From positions 97,420 through 161,419 of the forward strand of contig NZ_FZOD01000017.1 of the NCBI RefSeq assembly GCF_900188345.1: a stretch of DNA of 64,000 nt. The letters are read 5' to 3'. Shown in pieces: positions 42,842 to 51,077 of this stretch (the first letter of the stretch is position 1; each line of letters begins with the position of its first letter). Under the pieces are notes generated by a model. That model was not told where the DNA came from, did not search any database, and saw nothing but the letters and a program-made list of their open reading frames with translations. The DNA is from Streptosporangium subroseum. GTDB lineage: Bacteria > Actinomycetota > Actinomycetes > Streptosporangiales > Streptosporangiaceae. A program made the translations under genes and the position numbers.

Positions 42842-43996
42842 TCAGTGCTTGACGGCCCGCAGGATGACGAACTTCGCGTCGCTCGTGACGACCTCGCAGT
42901 TACCGAAGAGACGGCGCAGCTTCGCGTGGTATCCGAGGTGCCGATTGCCGATGACCCACAGTTCGCCTCCGCGGCGCAGCGCGCGGCGTGACCCGGCGAA
43001 CATGCTCCAAGCCATCGCGTCGCTCGTCGCCTGGTGCGTGTGGAACGGCGGATTGTTCATCACCAGGTCCACCGTCCCCGCCGGAACACCCGACAGGCCG
43101 TCACCCACCAGGAACTCCGCCGTGGCGCCGGTGTCGACGTTCGCCCGGAAGGTGGCTTCCGCCGAGGCCACCGCCTGGTAGGACTCGTCGATGAACAGCA
43201 CCTCGGCTCTGCGGTTGGCCAGCGCCGCGGCCACTCCGATCACCCCGTTGCCGCAGCCCAGGTCCACGATGCGCTCGGGACCGCGGCTCAGCGGCATGTT
43301 TCGCAGGAAGAACCTGGTGCCGATGTCGAGGCGGTCGGCGCAGAAGATGCCGGCGTGGTTGGTGACGGTCCTGCCCGAGACCGCCCCGACGCCGGTGGGC
43401 AACGCGTAGCTCCGCGGCCACGGGCTGGGGATCCGGGGGAGCTGCGGATCCGGCGAGCAGAAGATGAGCCGTGCCTTCTTCTGCGCCAGTGACGTCCGGG
43501 TCGGTCCGAGGATCCGCTCGAACAGCTTCAGCGTCGAGGTGTGGATCTCGGTGACCATTCCGGTGCCGACGATGACGGTGCCGGTGTGCACGGAGGGCGC
43601 GAGGCGGTGCAGTTGATCCTCCAGGAGCGCGATGCTCTTGGGCACCCGGATCAGCAGCACGTCGATCCGGTCCGGTGGCGTGTCCCTGGTCGACAGGAGC
43701 CGCACCACGTCCGCGTCGACCCCGTTGCGCTTCAGGTTCGCCCGGGTCCCCTCCTGGGCGAGGAACGAGTCGGTGATCTGCGCCGGGCGGTGCTCGGCAA
43801 GCGTGGTGGCCAGAGCGCCCCACCGGTCGCCCACCACGACCACGGTGCCGGAAAGGTCCGTCGGCTCGCCGTCGGCTCCATCGAGGTGCCGCAGGAGATA
43901 CTCGTCGGCGGCGTCCCAGGCTCGAAGCGTGTCGCGGGGATCTTCTGGAAAGCGGGTGAGATCGAACTCACCTCTTGACGTCGTCAAACGATTCAT
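42842..43996 (-). CDS. RlmG/RsmC-like class I methyltransferase
   Basis: 384 residues from ATG at 43996. The N-terminal half is a degenerate methyltransferase-like domain and the C-terminal half the active one: DLGCGNGVIGVAAAL (SAM binding) and VDLVMNNPPFHTHQAT (NPPF catalytic motif, N2-guanine type). Two-domain enzymes of this layout modify guanine N2 of 16S or 23S rRNA (RsmC, RlmG). The length fits RlmG. Convergent with the teichoic operon and divergent from the threonyl-tRNA synthetase leader region. Confidence 0.85.
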   Translation of the reverse strand: MNRLTTSRGEFDLTRFPEDPRDTLRAWDAADEYLLRHLDGADGEPTDLSGTVVVVGDRWGALATTLAEHRPAQITDSFLAQEGTRANLKRNGVDADVVRLLSTRDTPPDRIDVLLIRVPKSIALLEDQLHRLAPSVHTGTVIVGTGMVTEIHTSTLKLFERILGPTRTSLAQKKARLIFCSPDPQLPRIPSPWPRSYALPTGVGAVSGRTVTNHAGIFCADRLDIGTRFFLRNMPLSRGPERIVDLGCGNGVIGVAAALANRRAEVLFIDESYQAVASAEATFRANVDTGATAEFLVGDGLSGVPAGTVDLVMNNPPFHTHQATSDAMAWSMFAGSRRALRRGGELWVIGNRHLGYHAKLRRLFGNCEVVTSDAKFVILRAVKH

Positions 43997-44225
43997 TATC
44001 CCCTCAGGCTAGCCGAGTCCCGCGGCCCGCCGGGTCATCGAGGACGGCACGGCAGATCTTCGCGCCCGGAATCGGCGGTATGAGCCAGATGGGTCCCGGC
44101 CGTTCGGCGGAGGCCGGCGGAGCTGATCATCGCGATCGGGCAGCTCGGCGGGTAGGAGGACGAACCCGGGCCGATCGAGCGGGCGTTCATCGGCCGAATA
44201 CCGATCGTGTGGATCTTGGCACGTC

Positions 44226-44234
44226 TGTTATCGT
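44226..44234 (+). promoter_or_regulatory. Extended -10 promoter for the thrS leader
   Basis: TGT-TATCGT reads as TGn plus a TAnnnT hexamer (44229-44234). It ends 7 bases before the leader GTG at 44242, so transcription would start at the GTG itself, giving a leaderless mRNA. There is no ribosome site upstream of the GTG, in agreement. Confidence 0.6.
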
Positions 44235-44241
44235 CGTTCGC

Positions 44242-44292
44242 GTGAAGCGCGCTGCTATGACGACGACGCCGGAGAGTGTCCCGGCGCGCTGA
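44242..44292 (+). CDS. Threonine leader peptide of the thrS attenuator
   Basis: 16-residue frame MKRAAMTTTPESVPAR (GTG start, TGA stop at 44290-44292) with three consecutive ACG threonine codons at 44260-44268. It stands directly before a terminator-like hairpin and 85 bases before a threonyl-tRNA synthetase gene. By analogy with leader peptides of amino acid genes, ribosome stalling at the Thr codons when charged tRNA-Thr is low would prevent the terminator from forming. An internal ATG at 44257 could also start a shorter version that keeps the Thr run. Confidence 0.72.
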   Translation: MKRAAMTTTPESVPAR

Positions 44293-44306
44293 CTGCTGAC
44301 TTAGTC

Positions 44307-44338
44307 CGAAGCCCCGGGGCGAGTGCCCCGGGGCTTCG
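44307..44338 (+). terminator. Attenuator terminator hairpin upstream of thrS
   Basis: Perfect 14-bp stem CGAAGCCCCGGGGC / GCCCCGGGGCTTCG with tetraloop GAGT, 14 bases after the leader stop. Alternative pairing: GTCCCGG (44278-44284) with CCGGGGC (44314-44320) would break the stem (antiterminator). CGCCGG (44267-44272) with CCGGCG (44281-44286) would in turn sequester that strand. There is no T-run, as usual in high-GC actinomycetes. Confidence 0.72.
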
Positions 44339-44377
44339 CCGTACGGTCACTCGCCCGATATCCGCGAGGAGACCACG

Positions 44378-45607
44378 ATGCATGATCACCGCAAGCTCGG
44401 CCGCGAGCTGGGCCTGTTCGACACCGACCCGCTGATCGGCGCGGGACTGCCGTACTGGTTGCCCGACGGCGCGACCGTGCGGCACACCCTGGAGGAGTAC
44501 ATCCGCACCGCCGAGCGGCGGGCGGGCTACCGGCACGTTTACTCGCCCGTGCTGGGCAAGCGGGAACTGTGCGAGATCTCCGGGCACTGGTCCCACTACA
44601 GCGAGGACATGTTCCCTCCGATGGATCTCGGGGGAGAGCAGGTCGTCCTGCGGCCGAGCCTCTGTCCCCACCACGCGGTGATCTACCGCTCCCGGGCCCA
44701 CAGCTACCGCGAGCTGCCCCTGCGGATGGCCGAGCTGGGAGGCATGTACCGCTCCGAGCTGTCGGGTGTGCTCGGCGGGCTGACCCGGGTCCGGGCGATC
44801 CAGCTCAACGACGCGCACATCTTCTGCACCCTGGACCAGGTGACCGACGAGGCGCGGGCGGCGCTGGAGCTGATCCGCCGGGCGTACGAGGCGCTCGGCA
44901 TCACCCCGGCCCGCTACCGGCTCTCCCTGCCCGGCCCCGGCGGGAAGTACGTCGCCGCCCCCGAGATGTGGCGGCGGTCCACCGCCCTGCTGACCGACGT
45001 TCTCGACCGCTCCGGCCTGCCCTACGAGGCAGCCGAGGGAGAGGCCGCGTTCTACGGCCCCAAGATCGACGTCCAGGTCGTCGACAGCGCCGGCCGGGAG
45101 TCCACCCTGTCCACCGTCCAGGTCGACTTCCACCAGCCCGAGCAGTTCGATCTGCACTACATCGGCGCGGACGGCGCGAAACACCGGCCGGTCATGGTCC
45201 ATCGAAGCATCATCGGCAGCGTGGAGAGGGCCGTCGCGCACCTCATCGAGCAGCACGGCGGCGCCTTCCCCGCCTGGCTCGCCCCCACCCAGCTGGTGAT
45301 CCTCCCTATCTCCGACGCCGAGCTGCCGAACGCCGAGGGGTTCGCCCGGCGATGCGCCGACCTCGGGCTGCGGGCCGAGATCGCCGGGCCGGAACGCGGC
45401 AGTTTGGGCGCCCGCATCCGGGAGGCCCGCCTCGTGCCCTACCAGGCGGTGATCGGCGCCAAGGAGGCCGCCGACGACCACGTCGCCGTACGCCTGCGTG
45501 ACGGACGCCGCCTCGACTCGCGGCCCGCCGCCGAGGTCCTGGCCCGCGTCGGCGCTCTCGTCGGCGCTCACCGCACCGATCTGTGGGACGCCGACAGCCA
45601 CGTGTAG
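44378..45607 (+). CDS. thrS: Threonyl-tRNA synthetase lacking the N-terminal editing domains
   Basis: 409 residues from ATG at 44378 (GAGGAG site). Class II core: LGRELGLFDTDPLIGAGLPY, motif 1 region ending in GHWSHYSEDMF, motif 2 RSELSGVLGGLTRVRAIQL, and PVMVHRSIIGSVER. The three zinc ligands of ThrRS are kept: Cys in RPSLCPHHA, His in NDAHIFC and His in MVHRS. The C-terminal anticodon-binding domain is present. The TGS and editing (N1/N2) domains of full ThrRS (about 640 residues) are missing, so Ser-tRNA-Thr would not be cleared by this protein. It is likely a second thrS, controlled by the Thr leader. Confidence 0.9.
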   Translation: MHDHRKLGRELGLFDTDPLIGAGLPYWLPDGATVRHTLEEYIRTAERRAGYRHVYSPVLGKRELCEISGHWSHYSEDMFPPMDLGGEQVVLRPSLCPHHAVIYRSRAHSYRELPLRMAELGGMYRSELSGVLGGLTRVRAIQLNDAHIFCTLDQVTDEARAALELIRRAYEALGITPARYRLSLPGPGGKYVAAPEMWRRSTALLTDVLDRSGLPYEAAEGEAAFYGPKIDVQVVDSAGRESTLSTVQVDFHQPEQFDLHYIGADGAKHRPVMVHRSIIGSVERAVAHLIEQHGGAFPAWLAPTQLVILPISDAELPNAEGFARRCADLGLRAEIAGPERGSLGARIREARLVPYQAVIGAKEAADDHVAVRLRDGRRLDSRPAAEVLARVGALVGAHRTDLWDADSHV

Positions 45608-45806
45608 AGAGCGAGCGGCCGTCGGAGGTGAACATCCGGCCGCGAGCGCCGCCCGTTCCTGAACGCCGGACACATGCGACGGCTCCGGTCCGTGGCTGAC
45701 GCGAATATGGGCCGGATCGGTGTCGATTGCGGGCGGTCCCGTTCGCCGTGGTTGGTGAGGGCGCCGCCACCGGCGCCCGACAGCACCCGCGAGCAAAGGA
45801 AACGAC

Positions 45807-46079
45807 ATGCGAAAACTGACGGTGACCACGTTCGTGTCCGTGGACGGCGTCATGCAGGCACCGGGCGGCGGCGAGGAGGACCGCGACGGCGGGTTCGAGC
45901 ACGGCGGCTGGGCCGTACCGCACATCGACGAGCGGTTCATCCAGCTGATGGCCGCGCTGACCGGCAGGGCCGACGCGCTCCTGCTCGGGCGCAGGACCTA
46001 CGACATCTTCGCCGCCACCTGGCCGCTGGCCGAGGCCGGCGACCCGATCGGGGCGAAGATGAACGGCGTGCGCAAGTAG
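45807..46079 (+). pseudogene. Truncated RibD/dihydrofolate-reductase-like gene
   Basis: 90 residues from ATG at 45807 with an AAAGGAAAC site. MRKLTVTTFVSVDGVMQAPG and ADALLLGRRTYDIFAATWP are the N-terminal signature of the RibD C-terminal/DHFR-like family (usual length about 190). After GAKMNGVRK there is a TAG. The same frame continues without a shift into the DGPF-protein sequence, so the gene's second half is missing and it is joined to the next gene. The fold would be incomplete. Confidence 0.8.
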
Positions 46080-46097
46080 AAGGAGACCCCCGAAGGC

Positions 46098-46385
46098 GTG
46101 GCCGACATCCCGCCCGAGGTCATGGAGGCCAACCTGCGCGCCGGGGAGAAGATCGCCGCGATGGGCGCGAGAGTCGTCCACGAGCAGGCGCTGCAGCCCA
46201 GCGCGGCCACGCGGACGATCTATAAGAACGGCCTGGTCACCGACGGCCCGTTCATCGAGAGCAAGGAGGTGATCGCGGGGTTCTTCGTGGTGGAGACCAC
46301 GGACCTCGAAGCGGCGATCGCCATCGGCAAGCTGCTTCCGATCATGGATGGCGCCGTCGAGGTGCGGCCGCTGCTCGCGGAGTGA
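46098..46385 (+). CDS. YCII/DGPF-domain protein, N-terminally truncated
   Basis: 95 residues if started at the GTG at 46098; an AAGGAG lies at 46080-46085. The family motif DGPF is present in VTDGPFIESKEVIAGFFVVE, and ALQPSAATRT and GAVEVRPL match the family. The usual first beta-strand (a hydrophobic MKFMLLI-like start) is absent. The codons just upstream, KETPEGVADIPPEV, belong to the family and are preceded by the in-frame TAG that ends the reductase remnant. It may be expressed by reinitiation. It precedes an ECF42-type sigma gene, the usual partner of DGPF genes. Confidence 0.75.
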   Translation: MADIPPEVMEANLRAGEKIAAMGARVVHEQALQPSAATRTIYKNGLVTDGPFIESKEVIAGFFVVETTDLEAAIAIGKLLPIMDGAVEVRPLLAE

Positions 46386-47629
46386 CCTCCGTCCAGCAGG
46401 CGGTCGCCGACGCGCACCGTCGCGAGTGGGCCACGGTGCTCGCCGCGACGGTGCGCGTCACCCGCGACCTCGACCTGGCCGAGGAATGCGTCCAGGACGC
46501 GTACGCCGACGCGCTCGACGCCTGGACGCGCGGCGGCGTGCCGGCCAGGCCGGGCGCCTGGCTGACCACCGCGTCCCGGCACAACGCGCTGGATGCCCTG
46601 CGCAGGGCCAGAACCCTGCGGTCGAAGCTGCACCTGCTGGTGGAGCCGGCGGCAGCAGACTCCGATCTTCCCGCCGGCCCGATGGTTCACGACGACCGGC
46701 TGCGGCTGGTCTTCCTGTGCTGTCACCCGGCGCTGGACACCAAGGCTCAGGTCGCGCTCACGCTACGGCTGGTCTGCGGTGTGACGACCCCGGACATCGC
46801 GAAGGCGTTCCTGGTATCCGAGACGACCATGGCGGCCCGGATCACCCGGGCGAAGAAGACGATCGCGGCGGCGGGGATCCCCTTCCGAATGCCCGCCCCC
46901 GGCGAGCTTCCGGATCGGTTGGACGCGGCCCTCACCACGATCCACCTGCTCTTCACCACCGGCCACACCGCACCGGCGGGACCCGCGCTGACCAAGGACG
47001 ACATCGCGACACGCGCGCTCGACCTGGCACGCCTGCTCCTCGACCTGATGCCGGACGAGCGAGAGGTCCGGGGACTGCTCGCGCTGCTCCTGGCCGGCCA
47101 CGCCCGCCGGGCCACCCGTACCACCGCGGGCGGGCGCCTGCTGCCGCTGGAGGAACAGGACCGTTCGGCCTGGGACCGGGAGGCCATCGCCGAGGCGCAC
47201 GACCCGGTCCTGGGAGCGCTCCGCGGCGGCGATCCCGGCCGATTCGCCGTGCAGGCCGCCATCGCGGCGCTGCACGCGACCGCACCGACATACGGCGACA
47301 CGGACTGGGGCCAGATCGTGGTGCTCTACGACGAGCTGTTGAGAGTGTGGTCGTCGCCGGTGGTCGCGCTCAACCGGGCCGTGGCGGTCGCGATGGTCAG
47401 CGGGCCGGCGACCGCGCTGGCCGAGGTCGAGGCGCTCGAACAGGACCCGCGACTCGCCGGCTACCGCTACCTGCCGGCGATCAAGGCCGACCTGCTGCGC
47501 CGGCTGGGCCGGAGAGCCGACGCCGCCGTAGCCTGCGAACGGGCGATCACGCTGGCCGACAACGACGCCGAACGCGCCTTCCTCGCCGCCCGTCTCGCAT
47601 CGGGACCGGAGCCCGGCGGGGCCGGCTGA
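46382..47629 (+). CDS. ECF42-type RNA polymerase sigma factor with C-terminal extension
   Basis: 415 residues from GTG at 46382 overlapping the DGPF stop. Region 2: LAEECVQDAYADALDAWTRG and PGAWLTTASRHNALDALRRA. Between regions 2 and 4 is DDRLRLVFLCCHPAL. Region 4: ALTLRLVCGVTTPDIAKAFLV and AARITRAKKTI. A helical extension of about 220 residues follows (LLFTTGH, HDPVLGALRGG, SPVVALNRAVAVAMVSG and RYLPAIKADLLRRLGR), the TPR-like tail of ECF42 sigmas, which need it for activity. Such sigmas control the adjacent DGPF gene. Confidence 0.92.
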   Translation: MTSVQQAVADAHRREWATVLAATVRVTRDLDLAEECVQDAYADALDAWTRGGVPARPGAWLTTASRHNALDALRRARTLRSKLHLLVEPAAADSDLPAGPMVHDDRLRLVFLCCHPALDTKAQVALTLRLVCGVTTPDIAKAFLVSETTMAARITRAKKTIAAAGIPFRMPAPGELPDRLDAALTTIHLLFTTGHTAPAGPALTKDDIATRALDLARLLLDLMPDEREVRGLLALLLAGHARRATRTTAGGRLLPLEEQDRSAWDREAIAEAHDPVLGALRGGDPGRFAVQAAIAALHATAPTYGDTDWGQIVVLYDELLRVWSSPVVALNRAVAVAMVSGPATALAEVEALEQDPRLAGYRYLPAIKADLLRRLGRRADAAVACERAITLADNDAERAFLAARLASGPEPGGAG

Positions 47630-47795
47630 TCGGCCGTGCTCGTGGAAGCAGGGCGGATCATGAGGGTCCGGGGTCGAACCGGACCGCCCCATCTCACCCG
47701 CGGGACGCCGTGGAGAACTCGGCAGACCAACCGTTGAGGCCCGCTTTCCGCGTGGCGGACACTACACGGTGTGAATGCGATGAATACTCAACGTC

Positions 47796-48404
47796 ATGCG
47801 CGTCGACTTCGATCCCGAGGCCATGAGTGGGGCGGCTTTCTTCAGGTTCATGACCTCGGTCGTCGTTCCGCGTCCGATCGCGTGGGTCTCCACCGTCACA
47901 CCCGACGGAGCGGTGGAGAATCTCGCTCCGCACTCCTTTTTCAGCATCGCCAGCACCGATCCGCCGATCGTGCAGTTCACCTCGATCGGCCGCAAGGATT
48001 CCCTGCGCAATGTCGAGGACACCGGAGAGTTCGTCGTCAACTTCTCCTCCGAACCGCTGCTGCACCTGATCAACGCCACCGCCACCGATTTCCCTCGGAA
48101 CGTCAGCGAGTTCGGCTTCGCGGGAATCGGCCGCGAGGCCAGCCGCCATGTGCGGCCGTCCCGGGTGGCCGCCTCTCCCGTTGTCCTGGAGTGCCGTTCA
48201 CACACCACCCTGCGCATGGGCAACTCCACCCTGGTTTTCGGCAGGGTCTTCCTCGCGGCAGTGCACGAGGAGTACATCGTCAACGGCCGACCCGATGCCG
48301 AACGGCTGCGCCCGCTGACCAAACTCGGCAGGGACGAGTGGGGGACGCTGGGCGGGATCCTGCACCTGAACCGCATTCCCTACGAGGAGCCGCATGCCGA
48401 ATGA
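47796..48404 (+). CDS. Flavin reductase-like FMN-binding protein
   Basis: 202 residues from ATG at 47796. PRPIAWVSTVTPDGAVENLAPHSFFSIAS is the FMN-binding signature of the flavin reductase-like split-barrel family. NFSSEPLLHLINATATDFP and HTTLRMGNSTLVFGRV follow. Proteins of this kind either reduce flavin for monooxygenases or are FMN-binding oxidoreductases. No monooxygenase is beside it. A gap of 166 bases separates it from the sigma gene. Confidence 0.88.
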   Translation: MRVDFDPEAMSGAAFFRFMTSVVVPRPIAWVSTVTPDGAVENLAPHSFFSIASTDPPIVQFTSIGRKDSLRNVEDTGEFVVNFSSEPLLHLINATATDFPRNVSEFGFAGIGREASRHVRPSRVAASPVVLECRSHTTLRMGNSTLVFGRVFLAAVHEEYIVNGRPDAERLRPLTKLGRDEWGTLGGILHLNRIPYEEPHAE

Positions 48405-48709
48405 CTCATTGAGTCCAGGCCTTTTATCCCTTCACTCAGGACCCCTCGGCCGAGGTGAACGTGCGATACCACCCGGTCGCGACCAGGTGAAGACCTGAAT
48501 CGACCGGTACGCCGCTGAGGGCGAGGCCGGTCTGGAGACCCGGTCGTCGCGTCCGCACACGATGCCGGCCCGCACCGGCGACGAGGTTGGGCGGAAGGTG
48601 CTCGCGGCCCGCGCCGAGCACCGGTGCGGTCAGGACGTGCCCGGCCCGGAGGCCGGGTACACCTGGTGTCCGGATGAGCCACCGATGCGGTTGGCGCCGG
48701 GTGAGCGGG
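48405..48709. other. Intergenic region, no clear gene
   Basis: About 305 bases. A 61-codon leftward frame (48436-48621, ending LVATGWYRTFTSAEGS) is open but has no site and no recognisable family; it could be a remnant. Nothing else seen. Confidence 0.4.
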
Positions 48710-49435
48710 TCAGCCGAGCTTGAGCAGTAGTTCGGCGAGCTCGACCGGCATGGTGATCATGCAGTCGTGGCCGGTCGCCAATTCCCACACCTGCGCTGGG
48801 CTGCCGTTGGGCTGTATCGCGGGGATGGGTCGCCGGACAATGCCTTCCGGCACGCCGACAACGCAGTGGATGTGCGTCCGTGAGATCGTGTTCACGGCCG
48901 GGTTGTCCAGCCGGACCGGTTGCTGGAGGCAGCGCGCCGACTGATCCGACAGCATCGTGCGCAGCCAGGCGATGTCCGCCGGGTCGGTGACCCCGAACAG
49001 ACCCGAGGGCGGTGGCATCTCGGGCAGCGGCGGAACCCGCCAGTCGATGTCGGACTTCGCGGCGCGGTCGATCAGGAGCTGGGTTACGGGTTGGACATCG
49101 ACCGCGCTTTCGCCGTCCTCCGGGACCATCGCGTCGAGGTAGACCAACCGTGCGATCCGATCCGGGATCTGATTGGCCGCAGACGAGATGACCAGCCCAG
49201 CGTAGCTGTGTCCCACGAGTACCACCTCGGTGAGGTCTTCCTCGATGATCAGACTGACGATGTCGTCGACGTGCGTGTCAAGCCCTACCTCGCGGCTGAG
49301 CAGATGTGCCTTGTCGCCGTGACCGGTCATCGACGGCGCGACCACCCGATGTCCGGCCGACGCCAGCAACGGGATCACCCGCTCCCAGCACTGTCCACTG
49401 TGCCAGGCACCGTGTACCAGCAGATATGTTGACAT
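48710..49435 (-). CDS. Alpha/beta hydrolase (salicylate esterase-like)
   Basis: 241 residues from ATG at 49435, with an AAGGAG site. YLLVHGAWHSGQCWERVIPLL (oxyanion region), the nucleophile elbow VGHSYAGLV, the acid Asp in the MVPEDGESAV area, and a histidine in ELATGHDCMITMP mark the MES/HNL-like family of plant and bacterial esterases. It is cytoplasmic (no signal). It lies next to an SDR remnant upstream on the same strand, so the two may once have formed an operon. Confidence 0.88.
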   Translation of the reverse strand: MSTYLLVHGAWHSGQCWERVIPLLASAGHRVVAPSMTGHGDKAHLLSREVGLDTHVDDIVSLIIEEDLTEVVLVGHSYAGLVISSAANQIPDRIARLVYLDAMVPEDGESAVDVQPVTQLLIDRAAKSDIDWRVPPLPEMPPPSGLFGVTDPADIAWLRTMLSDQSARCLQQPVRLDNPAVNTISRTHIHCVVGVPEGIVRRPIPAIQPNGSPAQVWELATGHDCMITMPVELAELLLKLG

Positions 49436-49485
49436 GGTTTCGCTCCTTGCTGTGCTTGTCCGCGTTGGGGGCGCGGAAGGATAAG

Positions 49486-49736
49486 GACCACCGGCCGAGT
49501 TGGCCGGCGTCCTCCTGGAAGGTGCCGGTGGGGCCGTCCGCGCCGAGGACAGCCATGCGGACGACGACCTTTGCGCTCTCCTCGACGGGTCGGCCGCCGC
49601 CGATACCGGCGGTGAGGTCGGTGGCGGTGCAGCCGGGCTCGATCGCGTTGAACTCGACCTCCGGCACGGCCTTCGCGCCCTGGACGGTGAGACATCGAGG
49701 TCGGCTCGGTGGGCCGCTGACCAGGCTGCCGCCCAA
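49486..49736 (-). pseudogene. Remnant of a short-chain dehydrogenase (C-terminal part only)
   Basis: Read leftward, LTVQGAKAVPEVEFNAIEPGCTATDLT and RPVEESAKVVVRMAVLGADGPTGTF match the last third of SDR proteins (the PG-TATDL and PTG-F motifs). The N-terminal two thirds, including the nucleotide-binding GxxxGxG and YxxxK, are missing. The frame has no stop where SDRs end and runs on into the hydrolase gene. It is divergent from an XRE regulator, the usual partner of such SDRs. Confidence 0.75.
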
Positions 49737-49818
49737 GCCCTGACAGAGCCAAGGCCCCCGCGATCCTGGGGGTGGCAGGACCAGGCACGCGCCCAGTTGC
49801 GCGAATTACAGTGAAGAG

Positions 49819-50676
49819 ATGACCGACGGACCGAACCTGCTGGGCGATTACGTGCGCGCCCGCCGTGAGCTCGTCACCCCTGAACAGGTCGGTATCCCCG
49901 TTTGGGGGGTACGGCGCGTGCCGGGCCTGCGCCGGGAAGAGATCGCGATGCTCGCCGGCATCAGCGCCGACTACTACCTGCGCCTGGAACAGGGCCGTGA
50001 CCGCAACCCCTCCGTGCAGGTCCTTGAGTCCCTCGCCCGCGTGCTGCAGCTCGACCACGACGCGACGGCGTACCTGCTACGCCTTGGCGCCGGCAAACCC
50101 CGACGGCACCGGCGCCGACCCCGGAAGGAGACCGTCCCTCCGGGCATCGCCAAGCTCGTCGCCACGCTCCCGCTACCCGCATACGTCGAGGGTCGTTACT
50201 TCGACGTCCTCGCCGTCAACGCCTTGGCGACCGCTCTGTCACCGCGCCTCACGGTGGGAGCCAACCGTCTGCGGGACGTGTTCCTCGACCCCGCTGAGCA
50301 GGCGCTCTACCCGGACTGGGAGAACGCCACCGAGGGCATGGTCGCCGGCTTCCGCGAGTCCGTAGGCACCGACACGGACGACCCCCGATTCATCGAGCTC
50401 GTCGGCGAGCTCTCCCTCGCCAGCCCCCGCTTCAGCCGGCTCTGGGCCCGCCACGACGTAGAGGCGTGCGAAGGCGCACCCAAGCACATCGACCACCCCC
50501 AGGTCGGTGGCCTACAGCTGAACCGGGAGAGGCTGGGCGTCGGCAGCACGGCAGGCCAGACGCTCGTCGTCTACCACCCGGACCCCGGCACTGACAACGC
50601 CGACAAACTGGCGCTCCTCGCCTCCGCCGTGCAGACACCGGCTGTGCCCGGTCAACGATGCGAGACGAGCCACTAG
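49819..50676 (+). CDS. XRE-family regulator with MmyB-like ligand domain
   Basis: 285 residues from ATG at 49819. N-terminal helix-turn-helix: LGDYVRARRELVTPEQVGIP and LRREEIAMLAGISADYYLRLEQG. The C-terminal MmyB-like ligand-binding part has VEGRYFDVLAVNALATALSP and DWENATEGMVAGFRESVG, ending with ERLGVGSTAGQTLVVYHPDPGTD. Members of this group usually repress a divergent SDR or oxidoreductase gene, here only a remnant. The start has a GAAGAG-type site (49811-49816) close by. Confidence 0.92.
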   Translation: MTDGPNLLGDYVRARRELVTPEQVGIPVWGVRRVPGLRREEIAMLAGISADYYLRLEQGRDRNPSVQVLESLARVLQLDHDATAYLLRLGAGKPRRHRRRPRKETVPPGIAKLVATLPLPAYVEGRYFDVLAVNALATALSPRLTVGANRLRDVFLDPAEQALYPDWENATEGMVAGFRESVGTDTDDPRFIELVGELSLASPRFSRLWARHDVEACEGAPKHIDHPQVGGLQLNRERLGVGSTAGQTLVVYHPDPGTDNADKLALLASAVQTPAVPGQRCETSH

Positions 50677-50698
50677 CTCGGGGTTTCGCCCTTGCCGG

Positions 50699-50998
50699 AT
50701 GAGTGGTGGTTTCACGGTGCAGGGCGGCTGCGTGATCCTCGCCGTGACCGTCACGGCGGACTCGGCGCAGCTCGTGGGTCACACCGCGGCGGTGTTCCGG
50801 ACGTGGCGGATCCGGCTCGCCGCCCTCCTCGAAGAGGGCGGACTAGATCATGAGGACGCGGTCGGCTTCTCGGCCACGCTCATCGCCGCCATCGAGGGAG
50901 CCGTGGTGTTCGCTCGCGCCGAGCGGAGCATGGACCCGTTCGACCTGATCTCCCGGCAGATGCTCGACCAGGTCGGGCGACTGAGGCGTGATCGGTGA
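50699..50998 (+). pseudogene. Remnant of a TetR regulator (C-terminal domain only)
   Basis: The frame from 50699 encodes GGCVILAVTVTADSAQLVG, AVFRTWRIRLAALLEEGGLD and SATLIAAIEGAVVFARAERS, followed by DPFDLISRQMLDQV. This is the ligand-binding half of LmrA/YxaF-type TetR repressors. The DNA-binding domain is missing and the ATG at 50699 lies in unrelated sequence. It cannot bind DNA as a repressor. It sits between the XRE gene and the LysR gene. Confidence 0.8.
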
Positions 50999-51077
50999 AC
51001 CATCTGATCGCGGCCACAGGCCTTCGGAGCCCGGGTCATACCCTGAGAGCATGACGCCTGTTCGAGGGGGAGACGTC

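Noticed and set aside
44226..44338. T-box riboswitch for thrS
   Set aside because: No T-box sequence or stem I pattern; the leader peptide with Thr codons explains the region better.
44255..45940. Long leftward frame opposite thrS
   Set aside because: It mirrors the synthetase gene and has no recognisable domain; the plus-strand gene has all motifs.
48436..48621. 61-codon leftward frame
   Set aside because: No site or recognised family; at most a remnant.
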